This document shows, one piece after another, positions 10,506-22,299 of a DNA stretch of 64,000 bases. A program made the translations under genes and the position numbers. Under the pieces are notes generated by a model, which was not told the origin of the DNA, did no database searches, and saw only the letters and a list, made by a program, of their open reading frames with translations. The DNA lies in NCBI GenBank assembly GCA_030762895.1, contig JAUPTC010000102.1:36870-100869 (forward strand), read 5' to 3'. This stretch comes from Sophora flavescens. Taxonomy: Eukaryota > Streptophyta > Magnoliopsida > Fabales > Fabaceae. Position 1 is the stretch's first letter; each line of letters begins with the position of its first letter.

Positions 10506-12345
10506 CGGCATCCGCCTTCATACTTTTCATTATTAGAAAGCTCGCGGCTCGAAAAACGGGTAATGGAGGAGACTCAGAAGAGTGTAAGCGACCGCAGCTT
10601 TCCTACTCGCATCATGGACCAATTCTAGTAAAAGCCGAGCATATGCTTTGGCTTAACAACTAGAGAACCCACTATAGGGCCGAGTTAAAATCATCCAGCT
10701 AAGAACAAAAGGCAGAAGCCCAGAAAACCGAGGTCGAACATTGCCCCCTCACACCAAAAAGCCGAGGTCGAGCTATGCTCCCTCGCACTATGCACTGGAA
10801 AAAGTCGAAATCGAGCAATGTTTCCCTCCGCACAAAAATCCGAGCAGTGCTCGGCTAAGCAAGACGATAACCCAAGAAAGGATTGGTTCTACAAAAAGCA
10901 GATTTCCGAGCAATGCTTCCGCGAATCATTGTCCAAAGTCCTCGGCACCAAAAGCCGTGTTAAGACATGCGGGTTGACATTCAAGCTCTTTCTCTTATTT
11001 CAAGCTCGGAGCTTGGGGGGCTAACAGGGATAAAGGAAGGATATTCTCGGAAATTACAGAGAAAGAATATCCCTTAGCCTACAACTCGAAGAACCTGTAT
11101 GAAAACTATTTTCTCATACAAATTGGAGAAGATACTAGGAAAGTTTATTTTGAGGCGCACCTTCAAGATCGGGAAAAATAATTCAAGGTCAAGTTGCAAA
11201 GTTAGTGGGTATTTCAAAATCCACCAAATGAAAGGGTTATGAGCTACTCGAAGAAAATGTTAAGAGCTCCCAAGAACTTCAAAGACCAAGCTACATTCGG
11301 CAAGGGGCAAGTCAAATTCAAACTCTCAAGATAAGCATCTCGAAAGCATCAAAAGTTAAAGGATGAAATACAAGCACCGAGGTAAATTCCTAATGACCGA
11401 GTTTGAACTTGACTCTTCAGAAGATCGGTTCAAACCTGAACCACTGCTAAGTCGAATCTCAGCTACCAGCTTCTAAACAAAGGTAAGATTGAAGTATCTT
11501 ATGTTCAGAGCATGTTACTGGCCGAGATGTGAACCTCAACCACTAAACTCGAGTGCTTCCCGAGAGATATTAACCGAAGTAAGAGGATCTATGCAAATCC
11601 AGTACCTTAGCAACACCAAGGACAAGCTCAGCTTCATTCATAAAACTCTTTCGCTTATTCTGAGCTCAAATCTTGGAGAGCTTATATACTGATCGAGATG
11701 TTAAACTCGGCCACTGAGCCCACCAAACTAAAATATTGGATGAGAAATGAAGCTAGATCTCCAAACCCAAACAATCAAAGGGAAATGATTACTAGGCTCG
11801 CCCACCGAGCCCGCTGAACTTAAGAATTAACCGAAATGTAAAGCTCGACAACCTGAAACATGAAGCTCAGGTTCCCTAATGGGTTGAGCTCCGGCTCCCG
11901 ACCACTCGGTTGAGCTCCGGCTATTGACTTACCGTTGAGCACGCAACTATAGCGCAAGCCTTAGAAATGATGCCGTGAAGGCCACGCGTCACACACAATA
12001 ACGTCTCTTTTCCATCTCGAGAACCGACAAAGTATAGCCTCAACAGGAAGCGAGTAACCATCCCCACCTCGGCTCGGTACCTCGAAAGCGTCAAGCTCGG
12101 TCACCCGAGATGCTCACCGAGTTGGAGGATGTGAACACATATATAAGGTATGAAGCTCGGCCACTCACCTCGCTGAAACGAAAGATCAAAAGGTGAAACC
12201 AAGTTCCTAGCCTCGGCTCCTTCGAAAAAGCTTCCACGTGATCAGCTCGAAGCTTGGGGGGACTTGTGTATGGGCCGAGATACAGAGCTCGGCTAAAACA
12301 TCATGAAAGCTTCTACGCCTAATCAGCTCAAAGCTTGGGGGGCTT
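10506..12345. other. Non-coding interior of the Tat-like element
   Basis: The sequence is rich in the words GCTCGG, CTCGGCCA and CCGAG in both orientations, with no sustained coding frame. The line TCAGCTCGAAGCTTGGGGGG (12240-12259) is an earlier copy of the polypurine-tract region, repeated at 12321-12340, followed by CTTGTGTATGGGCCGAGATA. That is a partial duplicate of the LTR junction. Confidence 0.55.
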
Positions 12346-12967
12346 GTGTACTGGCCGAGGTTATTAACCCGGCCATCGAGCTCAAGTACCCGGCCCAGTC
12401 CGGAAATTAAAGATAATAAATCAAAGATCACTTAATTAAAGAAATAAGATATTGGTATTAAATCCTGATATTATCTAAAATAACCTTATCTGGTTAAAAG
12501 AGATAATATCCCTTAAATTAAGGAATCATATCTCAAATGAGATATTAAGAGATAAATCATATCTCAAAAGAGATATCAAGAGACAAATCAAATCTCTAAA
12601 AGATATTAAGAGATAAATCAGATCTCTAAGAGATAGGGGAATCCTATTATAAAAGGAGGAGTACCCCTCATAAGAAACTCACTTTTCACTGAACACCGGT
12701 GACTCTCCCTTAAGCGTGTTAGAGGAACTAGCGTCGACCAAGAGACTATCAAACAGTCCTTGCTCCCTAGTACTCGTCCGATACAAAATTAAGGGATCGA
12801 GATCACCGCCCCGCCAAGGGATGAACCTAGAACTACGTCGGCTTTGATTCCCACTGGGATACGTAGGACCGGAATCACTGAATTCTGTCAAGCCCAAATC
12901 ATAAAATAACCCCCTTGGTTTCACGTTCTATGGCGAGATTCTGACAAAACGGATCTTGGCAGGAACA
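12346..12967 (+). repeat. 3' LTR of the Tat-like element
   Basis: 622 bases, TGTACTGG...GGAACA, preceded by a G-rich polypurine tract and followed by the target duplication CACAG. Confidence 0.88.
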
Positions 12968-13655
12968 CACAGCATTAGGTATACCCCATTCTTATCTACT
13001 TTACTACAAGGGGAAGAAGATGATGGAGAAGAAGCAGAAAGAAGAAAGAAGACCCTCACCTCAAAGCCAACTGAATTCAATTGATTCTATTTGTTGTACT
13101 ATGGATATCCTTTGTTGAATATATTCAAAATCAGCAACATGAGTGTTGCACTTCCTATTTGGCAACACCCCCAACAAAAAAACCTATTTTTTCTGTGTTC
13201 ATACAATTAAAGTAGCTTTACCTAAATTCAAACTCCAAAAATCCATGCTTAGGTAATAAAACCCTAAATGCGGGGCTCAAGAGTGTCCCTGCAAAGGTGA
13301 GAGGACCCCAAATGCCACACATCGAAAGTTATCAACTATGAATTCACTTGCTACAAGATCAGAAATACAATACTTTCATTTCCAGTAAGTGAATTAAAGC
13401 ATTCTGAAAAGAAATAATAACTGAATTTACATTTAAATTATTTGTAGTGCAATAACAATTAATGAGTCGGAGACTTAAAAAAGACAAGGGTGCAATAGCA
13501 ATTAATGAGTTAGAGACTTCAAAAAGACAAGGGTAATTTCCAAGCAACAATTAAATTCTGAATATGTCTTAAACCACCATCCAAATTCCTACATCTCAGA
13601 AAAAAGCATTGATGAAACAATTACAATATATTGATATCAATCTTAAAACTAATAC

Positions 13656-13880
13656 CTTTTTACCAAAGTGCTTGTCATGCATGTACAATGCCCATTCTTT
13701 CCCACATTCCACGAACCCACTGATTAGTGCTGCCGATACATTTTCTTTACCAATATCCATTTTGGTAGCAGCTTTACTTGAATGGTAGATTGGAGCTCCT
13801 GTTGAGAATGACCATATCACCTTCATGGAACCACTCGTGTCAGTCCACCATATACATAGTCCCATATGGGATAGTAATCA
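13656..13880 (-). pseudogene. IRE1-like sensor lumenal-domain exon, copy 2
   Basis: The minus strand reads GSMKVIWSFSTGAPIYHSSK, then FVECGKEWALYMHDKHFGKK, with a donor-like GTATTAG after the last lysine codon. It is nearly identical to the copy at 7795-8010, with a few replacements (Y/C to S, KAP to KAA). Here the final motif is HFGKK, which is closer to the family pattern than HFDKK in copy 1. No neighbouring exons of the gene are recognisable. Confidence 0.5.
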
Positions 13881-14855
13881 GTGCTGTAGTTGGCTTACTG
13901 TCCAATGAAAATGTATAAAAAAAATCAGCAAGTAGAATAATATGGTTAGAATGCCACCAACTCAGAAACAAAAAGTAACAAGGTTACAAAGCCATGATAA
14001 CAGCACCATGACATTCAACCATTCAAGCAACCCTATAAGTAGGACTTCTGGACTGGGAAGCATGGATAACATTAAGATAAAAGTACAAGTCTTAAAATAA
14101 AATAGAGGAATAATATTTAAAAATTAAAATGAGTCACTGTAAATGCAATAAAATACTAACATTTATCTAATTATTGGGGCCTTTCCATCCATAATACTAA
14201 CATTTATATCCTTTCTCACAAATTAAAATTCTCTTAATGCATGCCTTCCACCCTTATTCCGCCTTATTTATCTAACTTATCCCCTCTAACTAACTGACTG
14301 CTCCAAATTTCCCTAACTACTTTGCCTTCCCTTCTGTCCTTAAAAAGCTATTCTTCAAATGAGATATTTGTCGTTGTTATTCTCTCAAAATGCCGATGCG
14401 TATTGCCAATTTTCCATCCTCCAATCAAGGATATATTGATGATGTGCTTGAGAATTTGGAAAAATAATGGTAAGGAAATGTGCTTGAAATTGGTTCACAT
14501 CTTTATCTCTTACATAGAAATCATCTTTCTCAAACATTGCATAAATATCAAAGGAAGCAAGGTAAATTGCTTGGCATCTTTTCATGTAGATTAGACATAC
14601 AGCAACAACACATAAGTGATACATAGAAAAGGAAGTTTACAATGATACAGTCCTTACCTCTCCTCCTTGATATTAGCTAGTTTATTAACCATAAAAAAAA
14701 TTAGGAATGAAAATTTTGAAGTATACAAGCTTTGGGTAGTTTATCATAATCAAACTTAATCAATCCCGAGAAGGTTCAAATCAAATGCCACACATGCAAT
14801 GCAGTAACAAAGTTCAGAAGTAGCGGCCAGAAAACAGAGCTTTGGGGTTACACAG

Positions 14856-16699
14856 TGTGAACACCCCATTTTGACCGGGTTCACCAAAAATTTCAAAAAA
14901 AATAAATAATAAAATAAAAAATTTGCAAAGAAAATAAAAACCCATCTCATCCTCCTCCCTAGCAACCGCTTTATTTTGAATTTGAATTTAATTTTCAAAT
15001 CAGAGATAGAAATGTTAACCTGGGCATATTTTTAGGATCAGGATCAGATAGCGATCTGAATCTTGGAGGGATTTTAGGATCAAAATCGGAACCATTTGGC
15101 TTATAAAATCAGAATAGAGGTCATCTGCAGGGGGACAGAGACGCTATTCTTCGACCCTCAGTCATACATCATCCCTCTGAACCTCATCATTTTCTACTCA
15201 CCATTTCATCTCCATTGTGACACCACCAAATCCCATTCCTTGCTCCTCCATTACCTATTACCCACTGTCACTACAACATCAAGCCACCCTCTTCCCAAGC
15301 AGTAGATTCCTGGTTACTGCATAGTCCTTCTCTGCCATCCTCCACGCTTAGCCATTTTGGATTGACCTCCCCACTCGCCAGCCACCGTGGGTCACCATCT
15401 CTTTTCCGCACGGTTCCGATCTTGAACTCGCCACCACGACCTCCACCGTAAGACGTCAGCCCCTCCTCCGTTGTTCTGCGTCGCCGTCGCCGTTTTGCGA
15501 ACCAGATCGTCGTCGTCGTCGTGTTGCGAAGCAGACCGTCGCTGCTCCCTTTCTTCATCCTTGAGTGCAGGTGAATGGAAAACGAGTTCTGTGTTTGTCT
15601 CTCTCTTTGTATACTGTAACATTTTCTACTTTCTGATAAGGTATTAGTGATAGCAGGTAATTACTTGGTTTATCTTATTTTTTTGTTCTCTTTGATCATT
15701 TTGTTTGTAGCTTTCATTTCTATATACTTAAATGGAACGGATTGTATTATAGGGTTAGTAGGTTAGCTGTTTGGGCCCAGGCTAGTGAGTCTGATAAACA
15801 AAAAGAAATGGATTAAAAAGTTTGAATTTGATTTTCTCTTCTCATGACTTGATTATGTTAAAATAAATAAATAAAATGATATTAAAAAGGAGATACTTGA
15901 AAATAATTATTTTGGGATTGCTTTGTGAGAGGTCTCACACTCAATTCCTTAGATACGGGATAGCTTTGTGGACGTATCATGCCATGCTCTATCTCGCTGA
16001 GATTTTTAAATTTTAAAAAATTAGAAATAAAAAAATAAAATCCTTTTAAATAATTTTTTCATAAAAATTAAAATTAACCAAGAAATAATATATCTTCTAC
16101 AAGAACTACGTGGTTTTGAGTTTCCCATCGAAGCAGGGAATACGTAAGAGCGGGATCAGTCATCTCGTCAAGCCAAAATTAAATTTTCCATCATTTTTGT
16201 GTTCTTTTTAATTTGTTTAATGTGGATAATTAATTAATAATTTATTTAATATTTTCGGATTGCTCTATGACAAGTGTCATGCTCAATCCCCTAGTTTTGA
16301 GGTGGCCCTATGGACTTATGTGTTATGTTCAACCTTATTTAGGATTTATCAATGATATTTTTTTTTTAAAAAAATTAAATAAAAAACCAATAAAGAAAAA
16401 TAAAAATAAAGAAAATATTAATAAATAAACAAATCCTTCCTCGCAAATATTTTTGGGGTAAGCAAATAAATAATTTTGCACGATTAATTCAAGGTACCAT
16501 TCGTAGGATGGGGCGATGTGGGGTGCTTAACACCTTCCCTACTCGTAACCGACTCCCGAACTCAAATTGGTTTCAAAGACCATTTTTTTTTAAAAAGTTT
16601 TTCCAATTTTTCCTAAATTAAATAAAATTGGTGGCGACTCTACTTTTCCTTAAAATTTCTTTTTATCGCCGTTCCTGCCGTAATTTTTTGGTTGCGACA
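14856..16699 (+). repeat. Ogre/Tat-like 5' LTR
   Basis: 1844 bases with TG...CA ends. 15900-16640 contains paired words for dropped bases (GGATTGCTTTGTGAGAGGTC and GGATTGCTCTATGACAAGTG). Short frames at 15096-15622 are GC-rich LTR sequence, not genes. Confidence 0.75.
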
Positions 16700-16701
16700 G
16701 A

Positions 16702-16719
16702 TGGCGACTCCACTGGGGA
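16702..16719 (+). promoter_or_regulatory. Primer-binding site
   Basis: TGGCGACTCCACTGGGGA, two bases after the LTR end, is the priming site typical of Ogre/Tat elements. Confidence 0.85.
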
Positions 16720-16809
16720 TATTTCGAGAGTCAAGCCTAAGTAATGAGTTGTGCATTTGGTAAATGTTTACCCCTTTTATTGTTTTCTTTTATCTTATTT
16801 ATTTATTTA

Positions 16810-16840
<31 letters not shown>

Positions 16841-17958
16841 TTGTTGATTCTTTTTCGCTTTAATAATCATTTTTACACTAGGATAGAAGACCATGGTATT
16901 CATTGTTTGCTTGTCTTTCAGGCTCAATTAGTTTTGGATTGTACAGGTTTGTATGCCTCCAGCACACACAACACCGACACTCATTTTCACACACTTTCAG
17001 CTCTATACTCTAGCTTGTGGGATCTTAAGGATTAGGCGGTGACTTGGCATTATCATTGAAGGCCTAGTGCCTCTCTGATATTTGTTGACTCACCACTCGG
17101 ATTGTTACTAGTGTCATGGACTAATCATCCTGGAGGGTTTATCCCTACTTGTGGTTAGGTTCAAGAACTAGGTCCTTGACAAGGGCAATCTGGGGACCAT
17201 GACCTTTAGAAGTCTAGACCCGCCCTAAAGTTTATACTCCTAAATTGACTTAGTGGCCGCTCGACTTAGAAGTTGCCATCATAGGTACCCTTGATTAGGC
17301 CTTACCTCTTAAGACACTTGGAGGCGTACTATATCTCCCTTGTGTTTTTCTATCTATTTGCTTATTTATTTATTTTTACTTCATTTCCCTTCGTGTTTTA
17401 ACAAATGGTTAATAAATGTATAAAAAAACATCAGCAAGTAGAATGATATGGTTAGAATGCCACCAACTCAAACAAAAAGTAACAAGGTTACAAAGCCATG
17501 ATAACAGCACCATGACATTCAACCATTCAAGCACCCTATAAGTAGGACTTCTGGACTAGGAAGCATGGATAACATTAACATAAAAATACAAGTTTTAAAT
17601 TAAAATAGAGGAATAATATTTAAAAATTAAAAGGAGTCACTGTAAATGTAATAAAATACTTACATTTATCTAATTATTGGGGCATTTCCATCCATAATGG
17701 TATAAGAATTCAAAAAGTAAAGGTAAAAAGTTATGAAATTAAGAATGTCGTGGAGCAACTACTTTGAAGTGTCTATACTATTGCTTAATAACTTCTAGTA
17801 ACAAATCTGTAGACCACCCAACAAAAAAAAATCAATAACACCCACACTCTGTATCTATATACGCAATCTATGATGAACAGATACGATACGAGTATCGGAT
17901 ACGACACGTATCCGATACGGTGATACATTGTTTATTAAAAAATACAGGATATGATACG

Positions 17959-17962
<4 letters not shown>

Positions 17963-18006
<44 letters not shown>
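17963..18006. repeat. (AT)n microsatellite
   Basis: An uninterrupted AT dinucleotide run of about 44 bases inside the left arm of the outer hAT-like element. Confidence 0.95.
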
Positions 18007-18010
<4 letters not shown>

Positions 18011-19429
18011 ATCACATTAATTCTATTTTTATATGTTATTATATGTTGTGTATTTATCTCTATCATATAATATACAATTATCCTAATATTTTTTATAACA
18101 AGATGGTGATTAATTTTTGTTGTTGTTAGAAAACAAGATGGTGATTGAAATAACAAGAAAATGATATATACAAGAATGAAAAGTGAACAATAGCATAGGA
18201 GGAAATGGGACATTTTTCGTAATAGTCACCTAAAAAAAACTATAGAAGTGTTAGCCTGTTAGTGTATAAATATTCATAAATTAAATGGTCCAGCCCAATT
18301 TGGTTGGAGACCCAACACACCTAGGTCCTTTAGAAATCAAGAAACCCTAGGTATCTTCTTCTCTATCAGCCTCCCAGACACTTCTGTCCTGAGAAATACT
18401 TGGGTGGACACGTACCTAACATGTCAGATTTGGGCACAACCAATAAATGAAGGACACGTCATTAAAAGTTTAAAATATTAAATATAAAAATTTAATAAAA
18501 AATAATAACACTGTTTCACTCGTCCCGACTTCCGAGGTGAAATTTTCTTTTTCTCCTTTATCCTCTTCTTGCCTCCCTCAATTCTCATCTTTGCAAAGTT
18601 GGAAATTTCAAATTTCAAATTAATAACAACTCAATAAAACATGGGTCACGAAAGCACATCAAACCCATCTTTCAAGTTCTCTTCTAATTCATCATATCAA
18701 AAAGAAAAAAAAGTTCTTTTATCTATCACTTTACGGAGCTAAATCACTTCTTTGGTTTTCTTTTTATAGATTTAATCAGTGTAGTAAGTATCGTACGATA
18801 CGTACGATATGTATCGTGATTCGATACGAATTTCAGACCCTTCGATACATATCTCTATTGTGAATCGAAACTGGCCTTGAATCGCGGTTGAATCGCTCGT
18901 ATCGTTTCTGTATCGCTTGAATCGCGATTCCGACCTGTATCGCACGATTCTACACACAGTGGCTGGAACTTAGAAACCCGGGTCAGGTCGAGCTACTCGG
19001 GTACGATTAGGTTGAAAAAAGCCCTAAAATTTCAGAAAAGGGGTGAGGGTAAGCACCGAAAAACACACAATACTCACTCTGATTGACTTTCTTTTACATT
19101 GCCATTCTTCTCTTCTCCAACATGAGTGCTCGATCGGTCCCCCCTTCTTCTTCGGTCTTCTTTGTTCCCACGTGAGTGCTCGATCCCCTTTTTGGTTCCA
19201 CTCCCACCAATGAAGCTTGCACTGTCTTCTTTATTTATCATTTATGTTTTGTCGCGGGGTAGGTTGGTCCCCATCTGTCTTCTTTATTATCATTCAGTAT
19301 TTGTTCTCTTTTTTCCATTACTGTTGACCATTGACCATTATTGTTCCACACCCCATTAACTTTTGTCCCTTCAATTGACCATTACTGTTCTCTTTTTTCT
19401 CATCCCACGTGACGTGAGTGCTTCATGTA

Positions 19430-19738
19430 GGCTTATGGTTAAGTGCAAGTATTGTACACATTCTTGTTGGGGTGGGATTACAAGAATGAAACATCATCTT
19501 GCTGGTACAAAGGAGAATGTCACAGCCTGTCCACCAGTTCCTGATGATGTGAGACAAATGATTTTGAAGCTGTTATATGAGAAAGACAAAGCCAAAGAGG
19601 CGTGCATAGAAGAAGTGGTTGTTGCTGAAGATACTACAAAAAAAGGAACAAAGTCATTAAGGCAAACAACAATGAATGAGGCTATCAAAGATAGAGAGCA
19701 GGTCATTGAAGATATCTGCAAGTGCATCTATGGCAATG
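19430..19738 (+). pseudogene. hAT transposase N-terminal BED zinc-finger exon, truncated
   Basis: The plus-strand frame (open from 19363) holds a BED-type finger. CKYC starts the first pair, then WGGITRMKHHLAGTKENV and AC close it. Next comes PPVPDDVRQMILKLL, then a basic linker and a DREQVIEDICKCIYGN segment. The order C-x2-C, GGxxRxKxHLAG, VxxC, VPxxVRxxM is the usual start of plant hAT transposases, which bind the element ends through this finger. The exon is cut at 19738 by the Athila-like LTR. After the 3' LTR the frame resumes as ALPF (24960 onward), the expected next residues, and is then lost in unrelated AT-rich sequence. Confidence 0.8.
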
Positions 19739-21000
19739 TGATGAGCCTCTGTTTGACTGGTTTTATAACTAGTAAAGACCTTGGCTTTGTGCTTATTTTA
19801 TATCATTTTCACCCAAATTAGACTTGATTGTCTCTAAGTAGTATTTTGAGTCTGTAAATTGTTTTAAAGTTAATTTAGTTGATTTAGAGTGAATAAAATA
19901 TTTACTTTTATTTTCTGTTTTCAGGTAAATAAAAAGGAATAATTCTGGAGTTTCTCGCCCCGCAAGAAGGCTGCTCGCCTCGCGACCCCAAAACTGACTG
20001 TTCCAAGAAAATGCAAAGTCTCTGGTTCGCCCCGCGAATAAATGGCTCGCCTCGCGAGTCATCCAACCATGAAAAGTCAGAGACGATCACGGCGTGCCCG
20101 TGTAGAAGGTCACGGGCGTTGCAGTTTGGGAATTTGAAGAGTTCGCCTCGCGAAGCTATGCTCGCCTCGCGAGAAGACCAAGAGTTGCAGACCTTTCGCA
20201 TAATTCGCCTCGCGAGCAGTGCTTCGCCTCGCGAGGACTTGGATTCCAGAAATGTGTATATAAGTAGTCTTAGGCAGAACTGGAAGGGTGGGGGCAGAAT
20301 TAGCCAGTTTTGGCTAGTTTCTGAGCTTGTTAGTCTTTTGTTTTTCTCTTAGTTTAATGTTTATTTCTGTAATGGAGAGCTAGTCTCCTAGGATTAATCT
20401 ACTGCAATTGGTTTCTATTAACACTTGAGGTTCTGTGATTCCTGTCTCATTTGCTTTTCTCTTTTCAATGCCATATTATATGTTTCTGTTTGTTATTTCA
20501 GTAATGTATAGTGTGGTATTGTTTCATTTCGGTGATGCTATGTTCCTATATATAATCGCGTTTGTTATTTCGTGTGTGTTCATTCATGTTCGTTTGTTCA
20601 TGAGGGCTTAACCCCGCTTGTTATTTCGGGAATAAGAGCATGCATCTGTAGTAGTGATTGCGTTGTTAATTGTTGCTACAACTGAAAGGGGATTAGAATC
20701 CGCTTAGGGCTTGGATTTATTTGAACCAATGATAGTGGGAAACCAAGAACAAGAGGGTTAATCGTTCTTTATTTTATTTGATAATATTTTAACCGCTTGT
20801 TTTCTTACTGTTTTTTTATTTTGTTTTCTTTATTTTAATTGCACTCAATCCAAAACCCCCAAAAACTAACTTTTGATTTTCTCGTTAATAATAACAACAA
20901 CTAAAGAGTCCTTGAGAGACGATATCCGAGTTGTCGCTCTATACTACATTATTTTTATAATCGCTTGTTCTTTTTGCGCGTGGCGCGGCAGCAGCGTTCA
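19739..21000 (+). repeat. Athila-like 5' LTR
   Basis: 1262 bases, TGATGAGCC...GCGTTCA. It has the CTCGCCTCGCGAG word cluster at about 19950-20240. Confidence 0.93.
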
Positions 21001-21110
21001 AAAATTGGCGCCGTTGTCGGGGACTCTTGTTTGTTGTTATTAGCAGAAAATAAAATTAAAAAAAATCGCTAATTAGTTACATGTCGCTTTGTCCGGATGT
21101 TTGATTGCCA

Positions 21111-22296
21111 TGGATAATTACATGTATGGATATTTGCCTAATGTTTATTATGAACCACCACCTTGCGTGTATTATCCTAATTTTAGTGAGCCACCACCAT
21201 ACTATCCTAGCCAAGTGACCACCTCTCGCACCTTCCGAACCTTCCCTAGAGGACCTGTGCAAAGCAGGATGACTGCATGAGATAAGTGCAAATATGGAAG
21301 GAATGAGGCAAAAAATGGCCGAGCAAACTCAACGGATGATAGAGGAATTTCAACGAGAAGATGGAGGCTGAATACCGGAGGGACCAAGCTGAATCTCGAA
21401 GTTGTGGGCTCTAATTGATCAAGTTACCGCCAACTCAGCTGCAATGCTAACTCCACAGCCCCATTGAAGAACATAAAGATTCACAAGTCATTCTTGAAAA
21501 TATTTCTGATGATGATTTTGATAATGTTTCTGTTGATGATGAATTATGTGTTGAATCCCCTGATCCTAATGCTTGTTACTGTGATGGGACTGCTTTGTGT
21601 GTAGAATGTTTTACAGGTTTATACTTTTCAGGAAAAATAGAAAATGCAGATCGTTTTGCAGGTTTATTTTCAGGAAACTTAGAAAAGGAGGATCAAGAGG
21701 ACATTTGCTCCACCGTGCTTGAGGATGATGAAGAACCTTTGGGAGTAGATGATGCAATTAAAGCAAATGCATGTGTTGAGAGTAATGGGGTGGATGCACT
21801 GTGTGAAGAATTCCCAGACATTCTAAATTTTTCTGATTCATTTTCTTGTAATATATGTACTAACTCTAACCTTTGTGTGGTGTGTGCTGAAATTTCTGCA
21901 TGTATAGCAGGTGAAAAATTTGTTAGTGCAGTGAATGAAGACCTTGCAGAAATTGCAGCAACACCGGAAACACCGGTAACCGTTTCTAACTGTTTACCAC
22001 CTCCCCCTGTGGAACCAAAAGTTCTGGACTTTGCACCTCTGGATTCTGCACCATGGCCGGTCCAAGAGGTTGAGCCCCACTTCTATTGGGGAGACTTTGT
22101 AGAGAAAGAGGTCAGCTGTGACCCGAAGGGGAGTGAAAAGTCCGCCGCACTCGGAGAAGTCATTATAATTGTCAAGTGCTCACCTCCGCATCAAAGCTGC
22201 AAATTAGGGAGGCTTGGAACAAATTTCAATCCTTTGGCTACCACGTGGGACTTATGCTACAGGCAGTGGGATCCTGGTGGAACCGCCCTTCAATGA
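21111..22296 (+). pseudogene. Rearranged Gag-derived frame of the Athila-like element
   Basis: It starts ATGGATAATTACATG, parallel to the Gag start at 2935. It reads NVYYEPPPCVYYPNF, then jumps to PSQVTTS, so the Gag core (FSGFAGE... to ...LKNAFLL) is deleted relative to 2935-3690. Several small frame changes follow (21240-21590). A clean 233-codon frame (21595-22296) then encodes an acidic, cysteine-sprinkled protein with a proline cluster (SNCLPPPPVEPKVLDFAPLD) and WDLCYRQWDPGG at the end. Another frame over the last ~100 bases reads LQAVGSWWNRPSMSFLNPFS, hinting at a late frameshift. I do not recognise the acidic part as a known domain. Confidence 0.5.
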
Positions 22297-22299
22297 GTT

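Larger units (their letters stand above)
8991..12967 (+). mobile_element. Non-autonomous Tat-like Ty3 element with a truncated 5' LTR
   Basis: It is bounded by target duplication CACAG (8986-8990 and 12968-12972). Both LTR copies begin TGTACTGGCCGAGG (8991 and 12346). The 3' LTR is complete, 622 bases, ending GGCAGGAACA. The 5' copy follows it only to CTAGTA (~9416), then passes directly into a 34-bp tandem array, so about 200 bases of LTR and the primer-binding site are gone. The purine tract AGCTTGGGGGGCTTG (12331-12345) precedes the 3' LTR. There is no gag or pol; the interior holds an antisense coding remnant (9900-10505) and GCTCGG-rich non-coding sequence, as in the 3' part of Tat/Retand-type elements. 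Confidence 0.8.
8339..14207. repeat. Tandem segment copy 2, split by a Tat-like retrotransposon
   Basis: The left half, 8339-8990, matches 6515-7165. The right half, 12968-14207, matches the second half of copy 1. The retrotransposon 8991-12967 accounts for the interruption and is flanked by CACAG on both sides. Without it the unit is about 1.9 kb, close to copy 1. Confidence 0.85.
14856..17405 (+). mobile_element. Ogre/Tat-like Ty3 element fragment (5' LTR, PBS, leader)
   Basis: It starts TGTGAACACCCCATTTTGACC right after CACAG. The LTR ends TTGCGACA (16699), and the primer-binding site TGGCGACTCCACTGGGGA follows at 16702-16719. The leader (16720-17405) has the style of Tat/Ogre elements but no gag frame. 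The rest of the element and the 3' LTR are absent; the right edge joins the middle of the host repeat, implying a deletion across element and target. Confidence 0.75.
14208..17700. repeat. Tandem segment copy 3, interrupted by an Ogre/Tat-like LTR and partly deleted
   Basis: The left half, 14208-14855, is nearly identical to 8339-8990. The right half resumes only at 17406 (AATGTATAAAAAAACATCAG), matching copy 1 from about 8045. About 870 bases, including the IRE1-like exon, are missing. The retroelement fragment 14856-17405 fills the gap. Confidence 0.8.

Noticed and set aside
15271..15622. Arginine-rich open frames on the minus strand
   Set aside because: They lie inside the Ogre/Tat-like LTR in a GC-rich patch; no domain and no conservation evidence.
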